Positions 47,024 to 57,547 of a stretch of DNA of 64,000 bases are shown in pieces. The stretch lies in contig NC_133302.1 of the NCBI RefSeq assembly GCF_005239225.2, positions 6,944,001-7,008,000 of the forward strand, read 5' to 3'. Positions within the stretch are counted from its first letter, which is position 1. Every line of letters begins with the position of its first letter. Origin of the DNA: Populus alba. Lineage: Eukaryota; Streptophyta; Magnoliopsida; Malpighiales; Salicaceae. The translations under genes and the position numbers were made by a program. The notes below the pieces were generated by a model. It saw nothing but the letters and a program-made list of their open reading frames with translations. It had not been told where the DNA came from and ran no database searches.

Positions 47024-47339
47024 ATTTTAAGAGACCAAAGTTAATTTTTACAAAGTTAATTGGTTCACATCAGGGGTAAAATCACTAGAAAATCAAAGTT
47101 TTGGGGTCAATTAGGAATTACGATGAAGAAATTCGAAGCCAAAGTTTCAAAAAAACTAGGCATTCCCCTTGTTTTCATTTTCTTCTCTACTCGCCAACTT
47201 TCTGCCACTCCCTCAGCACTCCTTGCCACCACCAACCACACATCGGACTTCCCAGCACCACTAGGGACACCATTGAAAACTCCTCTCCTTCGTCCAGGTG
47301 AGCCTTATTCTTCTTTTTCTTCCTATCCCCCTAGTCAGC

Positions 47340-47366
47340 CACTGCATGCAAAATTTGCATGCAGTG
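47340..47366. repeat. 13-bp hairpin in the older LTR
   Basis: CACTGCATGCAAA and TTTGCATGCAGTG pair perfectly around one A. It holds the same relative position as the 14-bp hairpin of the younger LTRs (52228-52261) but has different stem bases. Confidence 0.75.
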
Positions 47367-48437
47367 ATTACTTAATTAAGGAAATAATGATGGGCTGGAC
47401 CCGTTTTAGCCTAGCCGATAAGACTGGATTGAGTCCAATCAATTTTTAAAAAATAAAGAAAAGGTTGTTGGGTTGTCAGCCATCCCAACCAAGCCGAGTT
47501 GGATCCGTTTCAACCTAGCCTAGATGGATGGGCTGGGTCTAACCCATTCGAAAAAAAGAAGAAAAATGGTTTATTGGTCCAAGTCGAATATACCAATAAT
47601 AATAATAATAATAAAATTTCCAAAAAAAATTCCAAGGGCTGCATATTTACATTGTAAGATACAAATCTAATATTAAAATACTTGGTTTTCTCCAAAACTT
47701 AAAAAAAAATTGAAAATTAAAAAAAAATTAATTTAATTTCCTCTTTCAAAAAATAATAAAAAAAACAAAAAAATATTTTGTCTTCATGCATACGGTCGAA
47801 GCCTAAAAGTTTTCCAAGCATATTTTCATAAATTTTTTTTTTAAAAAATCATCGTTCTAAAAAATATACAAAAAAAAAAAAAAAGATATCATAACTAGTT
47901 TATGGTTATCTATTAGAGTTTGGCCAAAATATGGAAACTCCTTCAACAATTATTTTGTTTAATTAATATCTCTAGTGTTAGGATTTAGCTGTAGACTTTA
48001 ATACTTGGGGTATAAAATTATACTGTAAAGTATGCCCTCAGGTATTAAAGGAATAAAGAGCAAAATGAATACGATGCTAAAATTTAAACTTTAAACTTTT
48101 AAAATAATTAGGATTTAACTCGATAATGTAGAGACTTCTTCATGAAGGGATATTTACCTTAAAACTTAGATGAGACCAACAAATAGAAATTTAACCTAAA
48201 AAAACAATCAAACAACAATCCAGTTTACCTTAGGTAGGGTGCACTCAGGGTGATGCACCTTCCCCTTATACAACCAGTCCTTTATCTGAACTCTCACAGA
48301 TCATAAGTTTTCTAATAATCATAATATTAGGTGGTGACTCCTGAATCTTATAATGAAAATTTTATAATTATACCTAAACTCTTCAACATATACTCTCAAG
48401 AGACAGGTCCGCCGTCGCTCGATGCCCCATGACAAGA

Positions 48438-48457
48438 TGGTGACTCCACTAGGGAAC
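48438..48457 (+). other. Primer binding site of the older Gypsy-type element
   Basis: TGGTGACTCCACTAGGGAAC, three bases after the LTR end, aligned with the PBS at 53089. The tRNA was not assigned; tRNA-Arg priming has been reported for the Tat/Ogre lineage. Confidence 0.6.
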
Positions 48458-50309
48458 TCCTTGTCTGGTTAGACTAAGCTTTGCTTGTTTAATTAAATAT
48501 TTAATTTTATCTTGCATTTTTACTTCATGTTCATGCATAGGGACATCGGGTATGGATTAACATCCTCATGCATTTTGATTTTGTGAATAAACTCATTTTT
48601 AGGTTAGGTTGGGAGTAGCAATCTGCCTTATGACTTTCAGTCGAGGTTTAAATTTGTGAAACATTCAACTATGAATTGAGTGTTTACTCGGTAATAGTGC
48701 TCATACCATGCCCTAAAAGTTTCTTGTAAACCCTTATATTACCTTCATGTAAAGTGAACACTAGGTAGTTCTTAGACCTTTTTATACCAAGTAGAAAGCT
48801 TACTCTCATGTAATGTCCTAGAACCTTCCTTTAGGGTATGGACTTCTTAATAATTCATTTTGCATCAAGGCAAACCTAATCAATAATCCTGAACTCCGCA
48901 AGATTTTCTAAGCTAAGACCATGATTTTTTTTTTTTGAATATTGGTATGAATTTAAGATGATTAGTTGGGGATATTTCCTAAAGACCAAGTTCAAAATTA
49001 TCGCGCATATAGAAAGACCTACCTTCTTATTTTGAACTCTTCACTTAGGAAAGATCCTTTCAAATTAATCAAACTATGAGCTTTTGCCCATATTCAATAA
49101 AAAAAGTTATGGATTAGCCCTTCGAACAGGTTAATCCATACCTAATATGCATGTATATTCATTTGCATAAATATACATTCAGTTTAAATGACATACATAC
49201 ACACATCAGGTTGAAATATAGGTCCCTAAAGAGCTTTAATCCATAAAATCTATAACACCCGACTCTAACTAAGAAACATGAAAGATAAAAAACGTGCTCA
49301 TCATGATGTTCATTTCTAAGAAGTATTGGATTCTCTAAAAGGTAATGTGGCTTACCTCACTAGCTTACTTAAGCAAGCACTTAGAAATACCTCTAGTGAA
49401 GGTCTTTCCAATTGACCAATCAACTTTGTTCAGACCCTGACAACAACTTAGTCCAAAGAAAGAATGGGTAATCAATAGCACTGACACCAACCTTTATAGT
49501 AATAGATGCATTCGTCTATGAGTCTCATAAGACAAAGTCATATGATGACATTGATCAAGGTAAGATGGTAGTACTGGAAGCTAAAATCAGGGCTATTAAA
49601 GGGGTAGACTTATATGACCTAACACAAGCTGTAGAGATGTATCTGATCCTGAATGTGGTTGTATTAAAGAAGTTTCATGTTCCTAAGTTTATCAAACACA
49701 CTGGAACTCAATGCCTTATGACTCATATTAAGTCCTATTGCAACAAAATAGAAAAAGTAGTACACGATAAAAAAAACTATTGATGCACTTTTTTTCATGA
49801 TAGTTTAAGCGAGACAGCTTTGAAATGGTACATGAGATTGAACAACACAAAGTTATAAAGATGGAAAGATCTGATGGATGTTTTTGTCAATCAGTACAAG
49901 TATAACATGGACATTGCTCCCGACAGAACCAGCTTATCCAATTTGGAAAAAAAGGACAATGAAAGCATAAGGTAATATGCCCAAAGGTGGAGAGATCTAT
50001 TTATACAAGTGCATCCCCTACTCTTGGATAAAGAAATGGTCACTTTATTTGCCAACACGTTTAATGCGCTATACTACAAGCATTTGATAGGTAGTTCGAC
50101 ACAACAATTCACTAACACTATGATAGTAGCTGAGCACATAAAGTAAGAAGTCAATAGTGGTAGAATTTCGACGCCAACAAAGAAAAAGAGCTTTGAGGGG
50201 AAAAGGAAGGAGATTGACCATATTGATGATGACTATAAAAGCAAGAAAAACCAATTTCAAAGCTACCACACTCTATCCCCTTCATCCCAAATTGCCAACA
50301 ACAATTTCA

Positions 50310-50446
50310 ATTGGCATAGCCTGGCCCAACCTGCCAGATATTGTATGCTTTGGGCCTTACTACACTCACGGATTTGTTATTGGTGGCCTATCAAAGCCCT
50401 AAAACACATCTGACAAGTCAGTGACCAACACTACTAATAAGGCCAA
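50310..50446. repeat. Unit 1 of a dispersed repeat inserted in the old gag
   Basis: Shares about 125 bp with 50570-50690 ('TTGCCAGATATTG' type start, 'GTTATTGGTGGCC', 'ACTACTAAGAAGGCCA' type end). From memory it resembles a widespread angiosperm dispersed repeat with 'GATATTACAATCCACCC'; the class was not established. Confidence 0.5.
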
Positions 50447-50569
50447 CTAGCAAATCCTCACACGTCTAATATGGGATATTATAATCCACCCTTGTCAAAG
50501 AGCCTGACGACCCCGTCCGCATAACTGGACAACCAGTGAGGCCACCTCTAATATCAAATGTCACAACAC

Positions 50570-50690
50570 GGCCGAACTTGCCAGATATTGTTCACTTTGG
50601 GTCTTACCGCCCTCATAGAGTTGTTATTGGTGGCCCCTTAGAGCCCCAAAACACGTCTCATAAGTCAGCAACCAGCACTACTAAGAAGGC
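50570..50690. repeat. Unit 2 of the dispersed repeat in the old gag
   Basis: Direct copy of 50310-50446 about 260 bp downstream; each is followed by a 'GGGATATTA' motif (50471 and 50717). Confidence 0.5.
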
Positions 50691-51862
50691 CATCTATCAA
50701 ATCCTCATCCATCAATATGGGATATTACACCAACTCTTTATTTCCTACTAGAAAACTCGAGCCTTAAGTTAAGAACCAAACTAAGAGTTTTTAAATAATC
50801 CAAGAATAGCTACACCCATTGTTGTAACCCATTTTTGGGTCCCCATAATTGAAATAAAATAAATAGCCGAAGGAGGTTAGAAAAATAACAGGAGGCAGAA
50901 GCGCTCAGCAAATGGTCAGAAAAATCGGTCAAGGAGGTTAAAAAATACAAAGATGGATTTTTGACAATATATTCTTGAAGGATGAGAGCCTTGTTGAGAA
51001 GGAAAATTTGAATTTTTGGAGGAGAAAAGCCCAAATTTGGATGTTTATGGACTTAATTGGATTTTTATTTGAATTTATAGAGGATTTGATTGCAAGAAAA
51101 ATCGATTTTTAAGTCAATTCGGGCTTTAATTAGAAGAAATTTAAGTTCTGGGGCCAAAATATAATTTTTTGGAATTTATTAGGTCAAATCAGGGGCTTAA
51201 TTGCATAAATATTGAAGTTTAATGGCCAATTAGGGGCTCAATTGTGAAAATCCGAAACCAGGGACCAATTTGGAAAAAGCGGGTAAATATAGGGGGCTGT
51301 TTTGAATTGATTCAGGGGCGTAATTGAAGAAATTGGCAGTTTATTAATCAATTGAGGGCTTAATTGCATAAATCAGAGGCCAAGGACCAAGGTGAAAAAC
51401 GCGGCCAACTATGGGGGCGAGGACCGAAATTGGCAGGGACTCAATTGAAATGAACAAAGATGATTGAGGGCTAAATTCGAAATTGGGCGCGTTCTGGCGC
51501 CATTTTTAAATGAAACGGCGCGTTTTCTCCGAAACGACGCCGTTTCATACATAAAAAAAAGAAAAAAAAAAAAGAAAGACCGAACGGTGCCGTTTTGAAC
51601 GGCACTGTTCCCCTTTCTTCTTCCTCCCCGAACGTGCAGCAGCATGGACGAAACCTTTGTTTAATCAGTCGGTGCCCCTCTCTCCTCGCGTGCGCTGACA
51701 TACCAAGCCCATGCACCTCGGACGACGCGAAGCCAGGAGGGCCACGCCATGATCGACCACGCTCACCGACCAGCCGACCGGCGCTGCCCCCCACGTTGCC
51801 CAGCTCAACCCACCTTGTTCTGCTCCCCACGCTGCCCACGCGGCCCCGCTCCTTTGCCCGCC

Positions 51863-51870
51863 TATAAAAG
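51863..51870 (+). promoter_or_regulatory. TATA box in LTR1
   Basis: TATAAAAG inside CCTATAAAAGAAGGGG, conserved in LTR2 (about 58601) and LTR3 (about 61594). Confidence 0.65.
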
Positions 51871-52227
51871 AAGGGGAAAGATGTGAAGCACGGGGGGAAA
51901 ACAGAGGACAAAAACCCGAGACCAAGAGAGAGAGAAACCGAAGGAGAGAGAAACCACTTAACTAAAAAAACCAGAAACAAAAGAACCCAAAGTTGAGAAG
52001 CTTGGGAAAGCTGACACCAGGAGGGAACTGAAGAAACCGAAACCGAAGCAGCAAACCGGGGGAACGACGACGAACCGTTGACAACAACCGCACCCTCCGC
52101 CGTTCGAACAGCCGCCGCCCTGCCCGCAGCCACCGTTCGCGAGCCACAGCACCACCAGCAACCGCCTCCTCCTCGCCAGGTACGCCTCTTCCCCCTGCAT
52201 TTTCTTCCTTTTGCTGCCTAAGTTTTC

Positions 52228-52261
52228 CTCCTGCATGCAGAATCGTTTCTGCATGCAGGAG
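52228..52261. repeat. 14-bp perfect hairpin in the LTR leader
   Basis: CTCCTGCATGCAGA (52228-52241), loop ATCGTT, TCTGCATGCAGGAG (52248-52261). Identical in LTR2 (58967-59000) and LTR3 (61967-62000). Confidence 0.9.
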
Positions 52262-52301
52262 CGTGGGGAGGGAAAATAATTCCCTCCCCCCCGTTTAGTT
52301 T

Positions 52302-52500
52302 GCTGGGCCAGGCTGATGCTGGCCCAGCGTTGTTATTTTCTTCTCTGGGCCAGACGGGGTCTGGCCCAGAATTTTTTTGGGGTGGGCCAGAATGGTTCTG
52401 GCCCATCCCTGTGATCTGGGCCGGTCGGGCCCAGACCAAGGAGTGATTTTTTAGTTGGGCCGAGATCGGCCCAGTTTTATGGTGGGCCGAAGTCGGCCCA
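52302..52500. repeat. Run of TGGGCC/GGCCCA hairpins in LTR1
   Basis: Consecutive stem-loops: GCTGGGCCAG/CTGGCCCAGC (52302-52328), TCTGGGCCAG/CTGGCCCAGA (52344-52370), TGGGCCAGAA/TTCTGGCCCA (52383-52405), CTGGGCC/GGCCCAG (52416-52434), TGGGCCGA/TCGGCCCA (52456-52473) and another TGGGCCGA/TCGGCCCA near 52484. The core is constant, and the flanking pairs differ from hairpin to hairpin while staying complementary. LTR2 and LTR3 carry the same run at about 59040-59240 and 62040-62235. Confidence 0.85.
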
Positions 52501-53088
52501 ATGTTTTTTTTTTTCGGGGCTGTCCGGCCCATTTAGTTGGGCCGGCCCGCCCACTTAACATATTATATTATATATTATATATATTATATGATATATGTGT
52601 GTATATATATTATAAAATAAAAAAAAATATTCTGAAAAATCTTTAAAAATATTGTTGATTTTCCTGCATGTTTTGGTCAAAAGTGTTTAATGTTGGTTTG
52701 TATTTTTATATCGTAAAGATACAAAACCAGTGTTAAAAATACCTGGTTTTCGTCAAAATATCAAAGATTTTCAGAATAAAAAAATGTTTTTGCTTTCAAA
52801 AAAAATTCTAAAAATCCCTAAAAATATTGTTGATTTTTCTGCATTTTTTATTAAAGTGGATTAATATTGGGTTGTATTTTTATACCGTAAGGATACAAGC
52901 TCGGTATTTAAATACCTGATTTTCGTCAAAACATAACATAAAAAAAAATAATATTTTCAAAAAAATTGTTTTGTTTTCAAAATAATATTTTCTTGTATCC
53001 CCATAGATATAGATAGATTTACATTGTAGATAAGAAAATGGAACAACCAATATAATTTTCGCCGCGACGCCGCACACGTGCGACAGAA

Positions 53089-53107
53089 TGGCGACTCCGC
53101 TGGGGAC
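53089..53107 (+). other. Primer binding site (PBS)
   Basis: TGGCGACTCCGCTGGGGAC, three bases after LTR1; repeated at 60361-60379 after LTR2 with one change. Complementary to the 3' end of a tRNA; tRNA-Arg is plausible for this lineage but not verified. Confidence 0.7.
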
Positions 53108-53686
53108 CTTGTAGACTAAGCTTTGTTTTTGTCTGATTTATTTGTGTTTTCATGTGTTTATTGTTAATTTGCCTTTTCGTTTATTTGCATATTTATTTTT
53201 TATTTTACGCGTATTATTTATGCATTGTATAAAATTGTCTCATGCATCACTTGCTTTTATTTTGAGAAGCACACACAAGCCTTAAGTTAAGTGGGGAATT
53301 AGCGATTTACCCTAAGACTATTGGTCAGGGTTTAAATGCGTGAAACACCCAACTCATATCTGAGTGCCTGTTTGGTAATGGTGGGCATACGTGTCTTAAC
53401 TGTTCCTTGCAACGCCCCCATACTGTCTTTACGAAGAACGTCACTGGGCAGATATGAGACCCTTCAAGCCTAGATAGAAAACCTACCCACTCTCACTTAA
53501 TAAATAGAGCTTGTCCTTAGGTTATATATCTTATTTGCATCAAGATCAATAATGTTAAACTCATCGCGCATCACGTATGCATCACATCTTCATCACACAT
53601 TTTGTTTTTTACATTATCATATGCATTCCAGATCGTGAGACATAGGTCCCACATCCAGAGTCCATCAAACCCGGTCCAGATCAAGG
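53108..53686 (+). other. Leader between PBS and gag
   Basis: Non-coding, homologous to the leader of the older element at 48458-49500. It probably harbours packaging signals by analogy with other LTR elements. Confidence 0.5.
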
Positions 53687-55129
53687 ATGGAGAACGAAGA
53701 GAGAGCTCACTTAGAGTCCCACTATCAGACCGAGTTAGAATCCGTAAAAAATGAAGTTGCTCGGCTGACCGATCTACTCGAGCAACTTCTAAGAGCTAAG
53801 AATGGGGAGGGAACATCAGCACAACCACCTGAAGGAGCGCCAGCAGCTCACGTCCCTCAAGCATCTCAAAACCAGGGGGCAAACTCGGCCAATGAACAAC
53901 ATTTTGTACCTATCACCCCTATCCAGCCAACTCATCCTCCAATCACTGTTGACTTAACAATGGAGGGAATCCCGGATAATAGGTCTCCCAGTTTGATGGA
54001 CCAGGACAAGCTATTTGCTTTGGAAGAAAGATTAAGGGCAGTTGAGGGTAATGACTGGTTTGACCCTATGCGAGCAGCCGAAGTATGTCTGGTACCGAAC
54101 ATTGTGGTGCCCAAGGATTTTAGGATACCCGATTTCATTAAGTACACCGATTTGGAGTGCCCAAACACTCATCTTCGATCTTACTGCAACAAAATGGCAG
54201 AGGTAATCCGTGATGATAAATTGCTTATCTATTTCTTTCAAGATAGCCTCGCGGGATCTGCTTTGAGCTGGTACATGAGGTTAGATAATGTCAGGATCAG
54301 GAGCTGGAGAGACTTGGTGGAAGCTTTCCTTAAGCATTACAAGTTTAACATGGAAATCGCTCCGGATCGAACAAGTCTAATGTCAATGGAGAAAAGAAGC
54401 CAAGAGTCAGTAAGGGCATACGCGCAAAGGTGGAGGGATGAGGCAATGCATGTCCAACCCCCTTTAATAGAAACAGAGATGGTGACTTTGTTCGCCAATA
54501 CATTCAAGGCACCCTACTATGAGCATTTAATGGGTAGCTCAGCTCAGCATTTCTATGATGCTGTACGCATAGCGGAAAGAATAGAGCAAGGGATTAAAGC
54601 TGGACGCATAGTTGAGCCATTGCAGACGAAGGGTTTTATTGGAAGAAAAATGGAAGGTCCCGTTAACAACTTTGAAGGGGGGTCCAATAGCAAGATAACA
54701 GATTCATATAACCCACAAATACCTACCTCTCATGTGGCCCACATAAACTTTAACAAACCTTTTTCCCCTAATCGAGAAAATAACCAGTCAAACAACCACA
54801 ACAACCATCAAAGACCAAACACAAGATACATTTTAGAACAACTACCACCATTACCCATGCCTTTGAAGGACATGTATGCCAAGCTACTAAGCATTGGACA
54901 AATAGCTCCTATCCCCACATTACCACTACAGCCACCATTCCCTATCTGGTACAAGCCCGAATTGGCTTGCGAGTACCATGCTGGTATCCCCGGGCATGGT
55001 CTTGAAACGTGCTATGCTTTCAAGAAAAGGTTGTTGGAGCTCATCAAGATAGGATGGGTGTCATTTGAAGAACCACCCAACATCAATTCAAAACCATCGC
55101 CTAGTCATGACGCAAGTAGTAGTGGATAA
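53687..55129 (+). CDS. gag: Retrotransposon Gag protein (480 aa), intact
   Basis: Single open frame. Gag builds the virus-like particle of LTR retrotransposons and packages their RNA. Residues 1-40 form a charged, heptad-like segment (probable coiled coil). A Pro/Gln-rich linker follows to about 110. The Retrotrans_gag core lies at about 165-280 (YFFQDSLAGSALSWYM, then VEAFLKHYKFN and RSQESVRAYAQRWR). An Asn-rich stretch precedes a C-terminal zinc-knuckle-like CEYHAGIPGHGLETC (428-442). The frame is undisturbed, although the element has no pol. That suggests recent insertion, or selection on Gag for trans-mobilisation. No protease or RT motif follows in any frame up to 57.5 kb. Confidence 0.88.
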   Translation: MENEERAHLESHYQTELESVKNEVARLTDLLEQLLRAKNGEGTSAQPPEGAPAAHVPQASQNQGANSANEQHFVPITPIQPTHPPITVDLTMEGIPDNRSPSLMDQDKLFALEERLRAVEGNDWFDPMRAAEVCLVPNIVVPKDFRIPDFIKYTDLECPNTHLRSYCNKMAEVIRDDKLLIYFFQDSLAGSALSWYMRLDNVRIRSWRDLVEAFLKHYKFNMEIAPDRTSLMSMEKRSQESVRAYAQRWRDEAMHVQPPLIETEMVTLFANTFKAPYYEHLMGSSAQHFYDAVRIAERIEQGIKAGRIVEPLQTKGFIGRKMEGPVNNFEGGSNSKITDSYNPQIPTSHVAHINFNKPFSPNRENNQSNNHNNHQRPNTRYILEQLPPLPMPLKDMYAKLLSIGQIAPIPTLPLQPPFPIWYKPELACEYHAGIPGHGLETCYAFKKRLLELIKIGWVSFEEPPNINSKPSPSHDASSSG

Positions 55130-56273
55130 AGGGCTGGAAAACCTTGGTCAAGAATTGTCAATAATGAAGAAGGTAAGATCGAAAGAGATGACAAGGAAAC
55201 ACACGTGGGGGAGAAGATGAAGCGCTGCTACGGTTGATTGTCCACACACTAGAAGAAGTCTCTACCAAGACCTTTTTACGCGAGTAGAGAAGTTTCAGAA
55301 TGGGGTGACCCAAGAAGTTCCTGAAGTTAACCGACTTTATTTTGCCCTAGCATGCTTTTGTCATTGTTTTTATTTGCTTTTATTTTCTCTAGTTGACAAT
55401 CAGGGCTCATGATGTCAGCCAGATTTTGTATTTGTCTTTGAGCCCACCTTTTCTTTAAATAAATGATGAGATTATGCACCTTTTTAAACAAAGTTGAGTG
55501 GTTACAAAGAAGGTATCATAAATCGGTCAAAGATGAAATTTAAGAAAAGCTACCCCTAAAGTACAACTATACCTCTGGATAGCATAATGAATCACCCGTA
55601 AACTTCTTTCAAGATAAAAATAGAGTTTATCAATCCTAACAATGTGCATTTTGAAATGAGAAAAACTAATTTTCCTTTCACTTTCTAAAGAGTTTATCGT
55701 TGGTGATCCCATTTGAGCCAGAATGAATTTCTCCTTTATAAAAACCCGGACTAGGATCACACTCCACACTGGGGGCAATAAAAGATATTTCATGAAAAGT
55801 TTTACTTTTTTTTCCAAAGCAAGATGAGAGCCCGTAGATTTGAAAAAGATAAAGCATTTGACAAAAGCATGACAAAAAGGCAATAACAAGTCTTATATTT
55901 TGAGAAAAGGACTACTTGAAGAAAGTCAAAGACTTCTTATCCAAGAATATGATCAGTAAAAAGAGGCAACACGAGAGATGAATCCAGCATATGACTTCAA
56001 AAGCAAGCTCGTGTTAAGAAAGAGCTTCATGAACTAGAAGAAGATGATGGGGCCTATGTTTCAAACCAGGTACGAATGCATGCATTGCATCTAATCATAA
56101 ATCATTGCATGTTTGTTTTTTATCGTTACAGGAAGAGATCTTAGTGCATTCCAACAAGATTGTGGACGAAGAAAGAATCATTGAGTTGATTCTAGAACAA
56201 CAAGAAGAGAAGATAATAACTTCCAAACCCTGCCCGTAGGAAGAGCGACATCGATATCAGCCTTGGTAATAAA
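55130..56273 (+). other. Post-gag non-coding region (no pol)
   Basis: No RT, integrase or protease motif is seen in any frame. Short fragments remain readable (e.g. NGVTQEVPEVNRLYFALACF near 55297) but have no domain. This is where pol would lie in a complete element, so pol has been deleted. Confidence 0.65.
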
Positions 56274-57395
56274 GAATCGCCTGATGGGATTCCAAGTTGT
56301 TTGAGATCGCCAGAAGGGATCTCGTATTTCGCTATTGTGGAGGTCGCCAGATGGGAACTCATATTTCATGTTTGTTAAAAGGAATCGCCAGATGGGATTC
56401 CAAGTTGATTAAAGGAGATCGCCAGAAGGGATCTCGTGTTTTGCTATTTGGAGGTCGCCAGATGGGACCTCATATTTCATGTTGGTAATAAGGAATCGCC
56501 AGATGGGATTCCAAGCTGTTTGAGATCGCCAGAAGGGATCTCGTATTTCACTATTGTGGAGGTTGCCAGATGGGACCTCATATTTCATGTTTGTTAAAAA
56601 GAATCGCCAGATGGGATTCCGAGTTCATTAAAGGAGATCGCCAGAAGGGATCTCGTGTTTCGCTATTTGGAGGTCGCCAGATGGGACCTCATAGTTCATG
56701 TTGGTAATAAGGAATCGCCAGATGGGATTCCAAGTTATTTGAGATCGCCAGAAGGGATCTCGTATTTCACTATTGTGGAGGTTGCCAGATGGGACCTTAT
56801 ATGTCATGTTTGTTAAAAGGAATCACCAGATGGGATTCCGAGTTGATTAAAGGAGATCGCCAGAAGGGATCTCGTGTTTCACTATTATGGAGGTTGCCAG
56901 ATGGGACCTTATATTTCATGTTTGTTAAAAGGAATCGCCAGATGGGATTCCAAGTTGATTAAAGGAGATCGCCAGAAGGGATCTCGTGTTTCACTATTTG
57001 AAGGTCGCCAGATGGGACCTTGTATTTCATGTTGGTTAAAAGGAATCGCCAGATGGGATTCCAAGATGATTAAAGGAGATCGCCAGAAGGGATCTCGTGT
57101 TTCACTATTTGGAGGTCGCCAGATGGGACCTCGTATTTCATGTTGGTTAAAAGGAATCGCCAGATGGGATTCCAAGTTGTTTGAGATCGCCAGAAGGGAT
57201 CTCGTGTTTCACTATTTAGAGGTCGCCAGATGGGACCTCATATCTCATATTTCATATAGGAATCGCCAGATGGGGTTCCAAGTTGATTAAAGGAGATCGC
57301 CAGAAGGGATCTCGTATTTTGATAGTTGTCAAAGGAGGTCGCCAGAGGGGACCTCATATTTTTTTCATTTTCAGGGAATCGCCAGATGGGATCCC
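56274..57395. repeat. Tandem array of about 31 co-varying hairpins
   Basis: Three hairpin types alternate with a higher-order period of about 108-117 bp: A GGAATC/GATTCC, B GAGATC/GATCTC and C GAGGTC/GACCTC, each around a 9-nt loop GCCAGATGG or GCCAGAAGG. I count about 11 A, 10 B and 10 C units. Examples: A 56381-56401, B 56303-56323, C 57111-57131. One C unit at 57001-57021 has AAGGTC/GACCTT, a paired change. No other structure or code fits. It lies between gag and the PPT. Confidence 0.92.
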
Positions 57396-57534
57396 AATGT
57401 TTTAGGCTGAAGAGGTTTACTGTAAAGAAAGAGTTTCAGATCGATCAACCTTCGACCAGATCAGTTTCGAGAGTTCAAATTGGATTATCTTTATAAAACT
57501 TACAGCGCAAAACCCTTGCTCCGTAAGCATTATA

Positions 57535-57547
57535 AAGAGAGGGCATC
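57535..57547 (+). other. Polypurine tract before LTR2
   Basis: AAGAGAGGGCATC directly before TGTTGTAACCC. The counterpart before LTR3 is CAATGGGGGCATC (60532-60544). Both share GGGCATC. Confidence 0.6.

Larger units (their letters stand above)
46501..48434 (+). mobile_element. LTR of an older Gypsy-type element (5' end not resolved)
   Basis: Collinear with the younger LTRs: 'GGGGTTTAATTGG' phrases, a GC-rich stretch, the CACTGCATGC hairpin (47340-47366), pseudo-palindromes (47460-47550), and an end ...CCATGACA at 48434. A PBS-like site follows at once. A hAT-type MITE is inserted at 46611. It is the 5' LTR of the element whose gag is interrupted at 50.8 kb. Confidence 0.6.
48458..50819 (+). 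pseudogene. Older Gypsy-type element: leader and broken gag N-terminal part
   Basis: Leader 48458-49500 is homologous to 53105-53680. From about 49555 gag is readable in pieces in more than one frame: LYDLTQAVEMYLILNVVV, then HIKSYCNKIEKVVHD, FVNQYKYNMDIAPDRTSL and FANTF. All match the intact gag at 53687 but are separated by stops. About 400 bp of unrelated repeat lies at 50305-50720. The homology stops at 50819, where the younger element is inserted, and resumes at 63354. Confidence 0.7.
50820..53085 (+). mobile_element. LTR1 (2266 bp)
   Basis: Starts TGTTGTAACCC and ends CACGTGCGACA. TATA box TATAAAAG at 51863-51870 drives a GC-rich transcribed leader. It is about 545 bp shorter than LTR2 and LTR3: a block equivalent to about 59719-60255 is missing, joined at an AATATTTT-like stretch near 52982. 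GC-rich open frames in both strands are not genes. Confidence 0.85.

Noticed and set aside
51409..52532. Long GC-rich open frames on both strands in LTR1 (also in LTR2 and LTR3), up to 220 codons
   Set aside because: They lie inside LTRs, overlap on both strands, resemble no protein, and are broken differently in each LTR copy.
56874..57290. 138-codon frame and its antisense partner across the hairpin array
   Set aside because: Open reading follows from the repeat unit lacking stops; palindromic units give mirror-image frames on the two strands.
56274..57395. CRISPR-like regular repeats
   Set aside because: The units are themselves palindromic, of three alternating types, and spacers are similar rather than unique. 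The setting is a plant retrotransposon.
53687..57547. A complete autonomous Gypsy element
   Set aside because: No protease, RT, RNase H or integrase motif in any frame between gag and LTR2.
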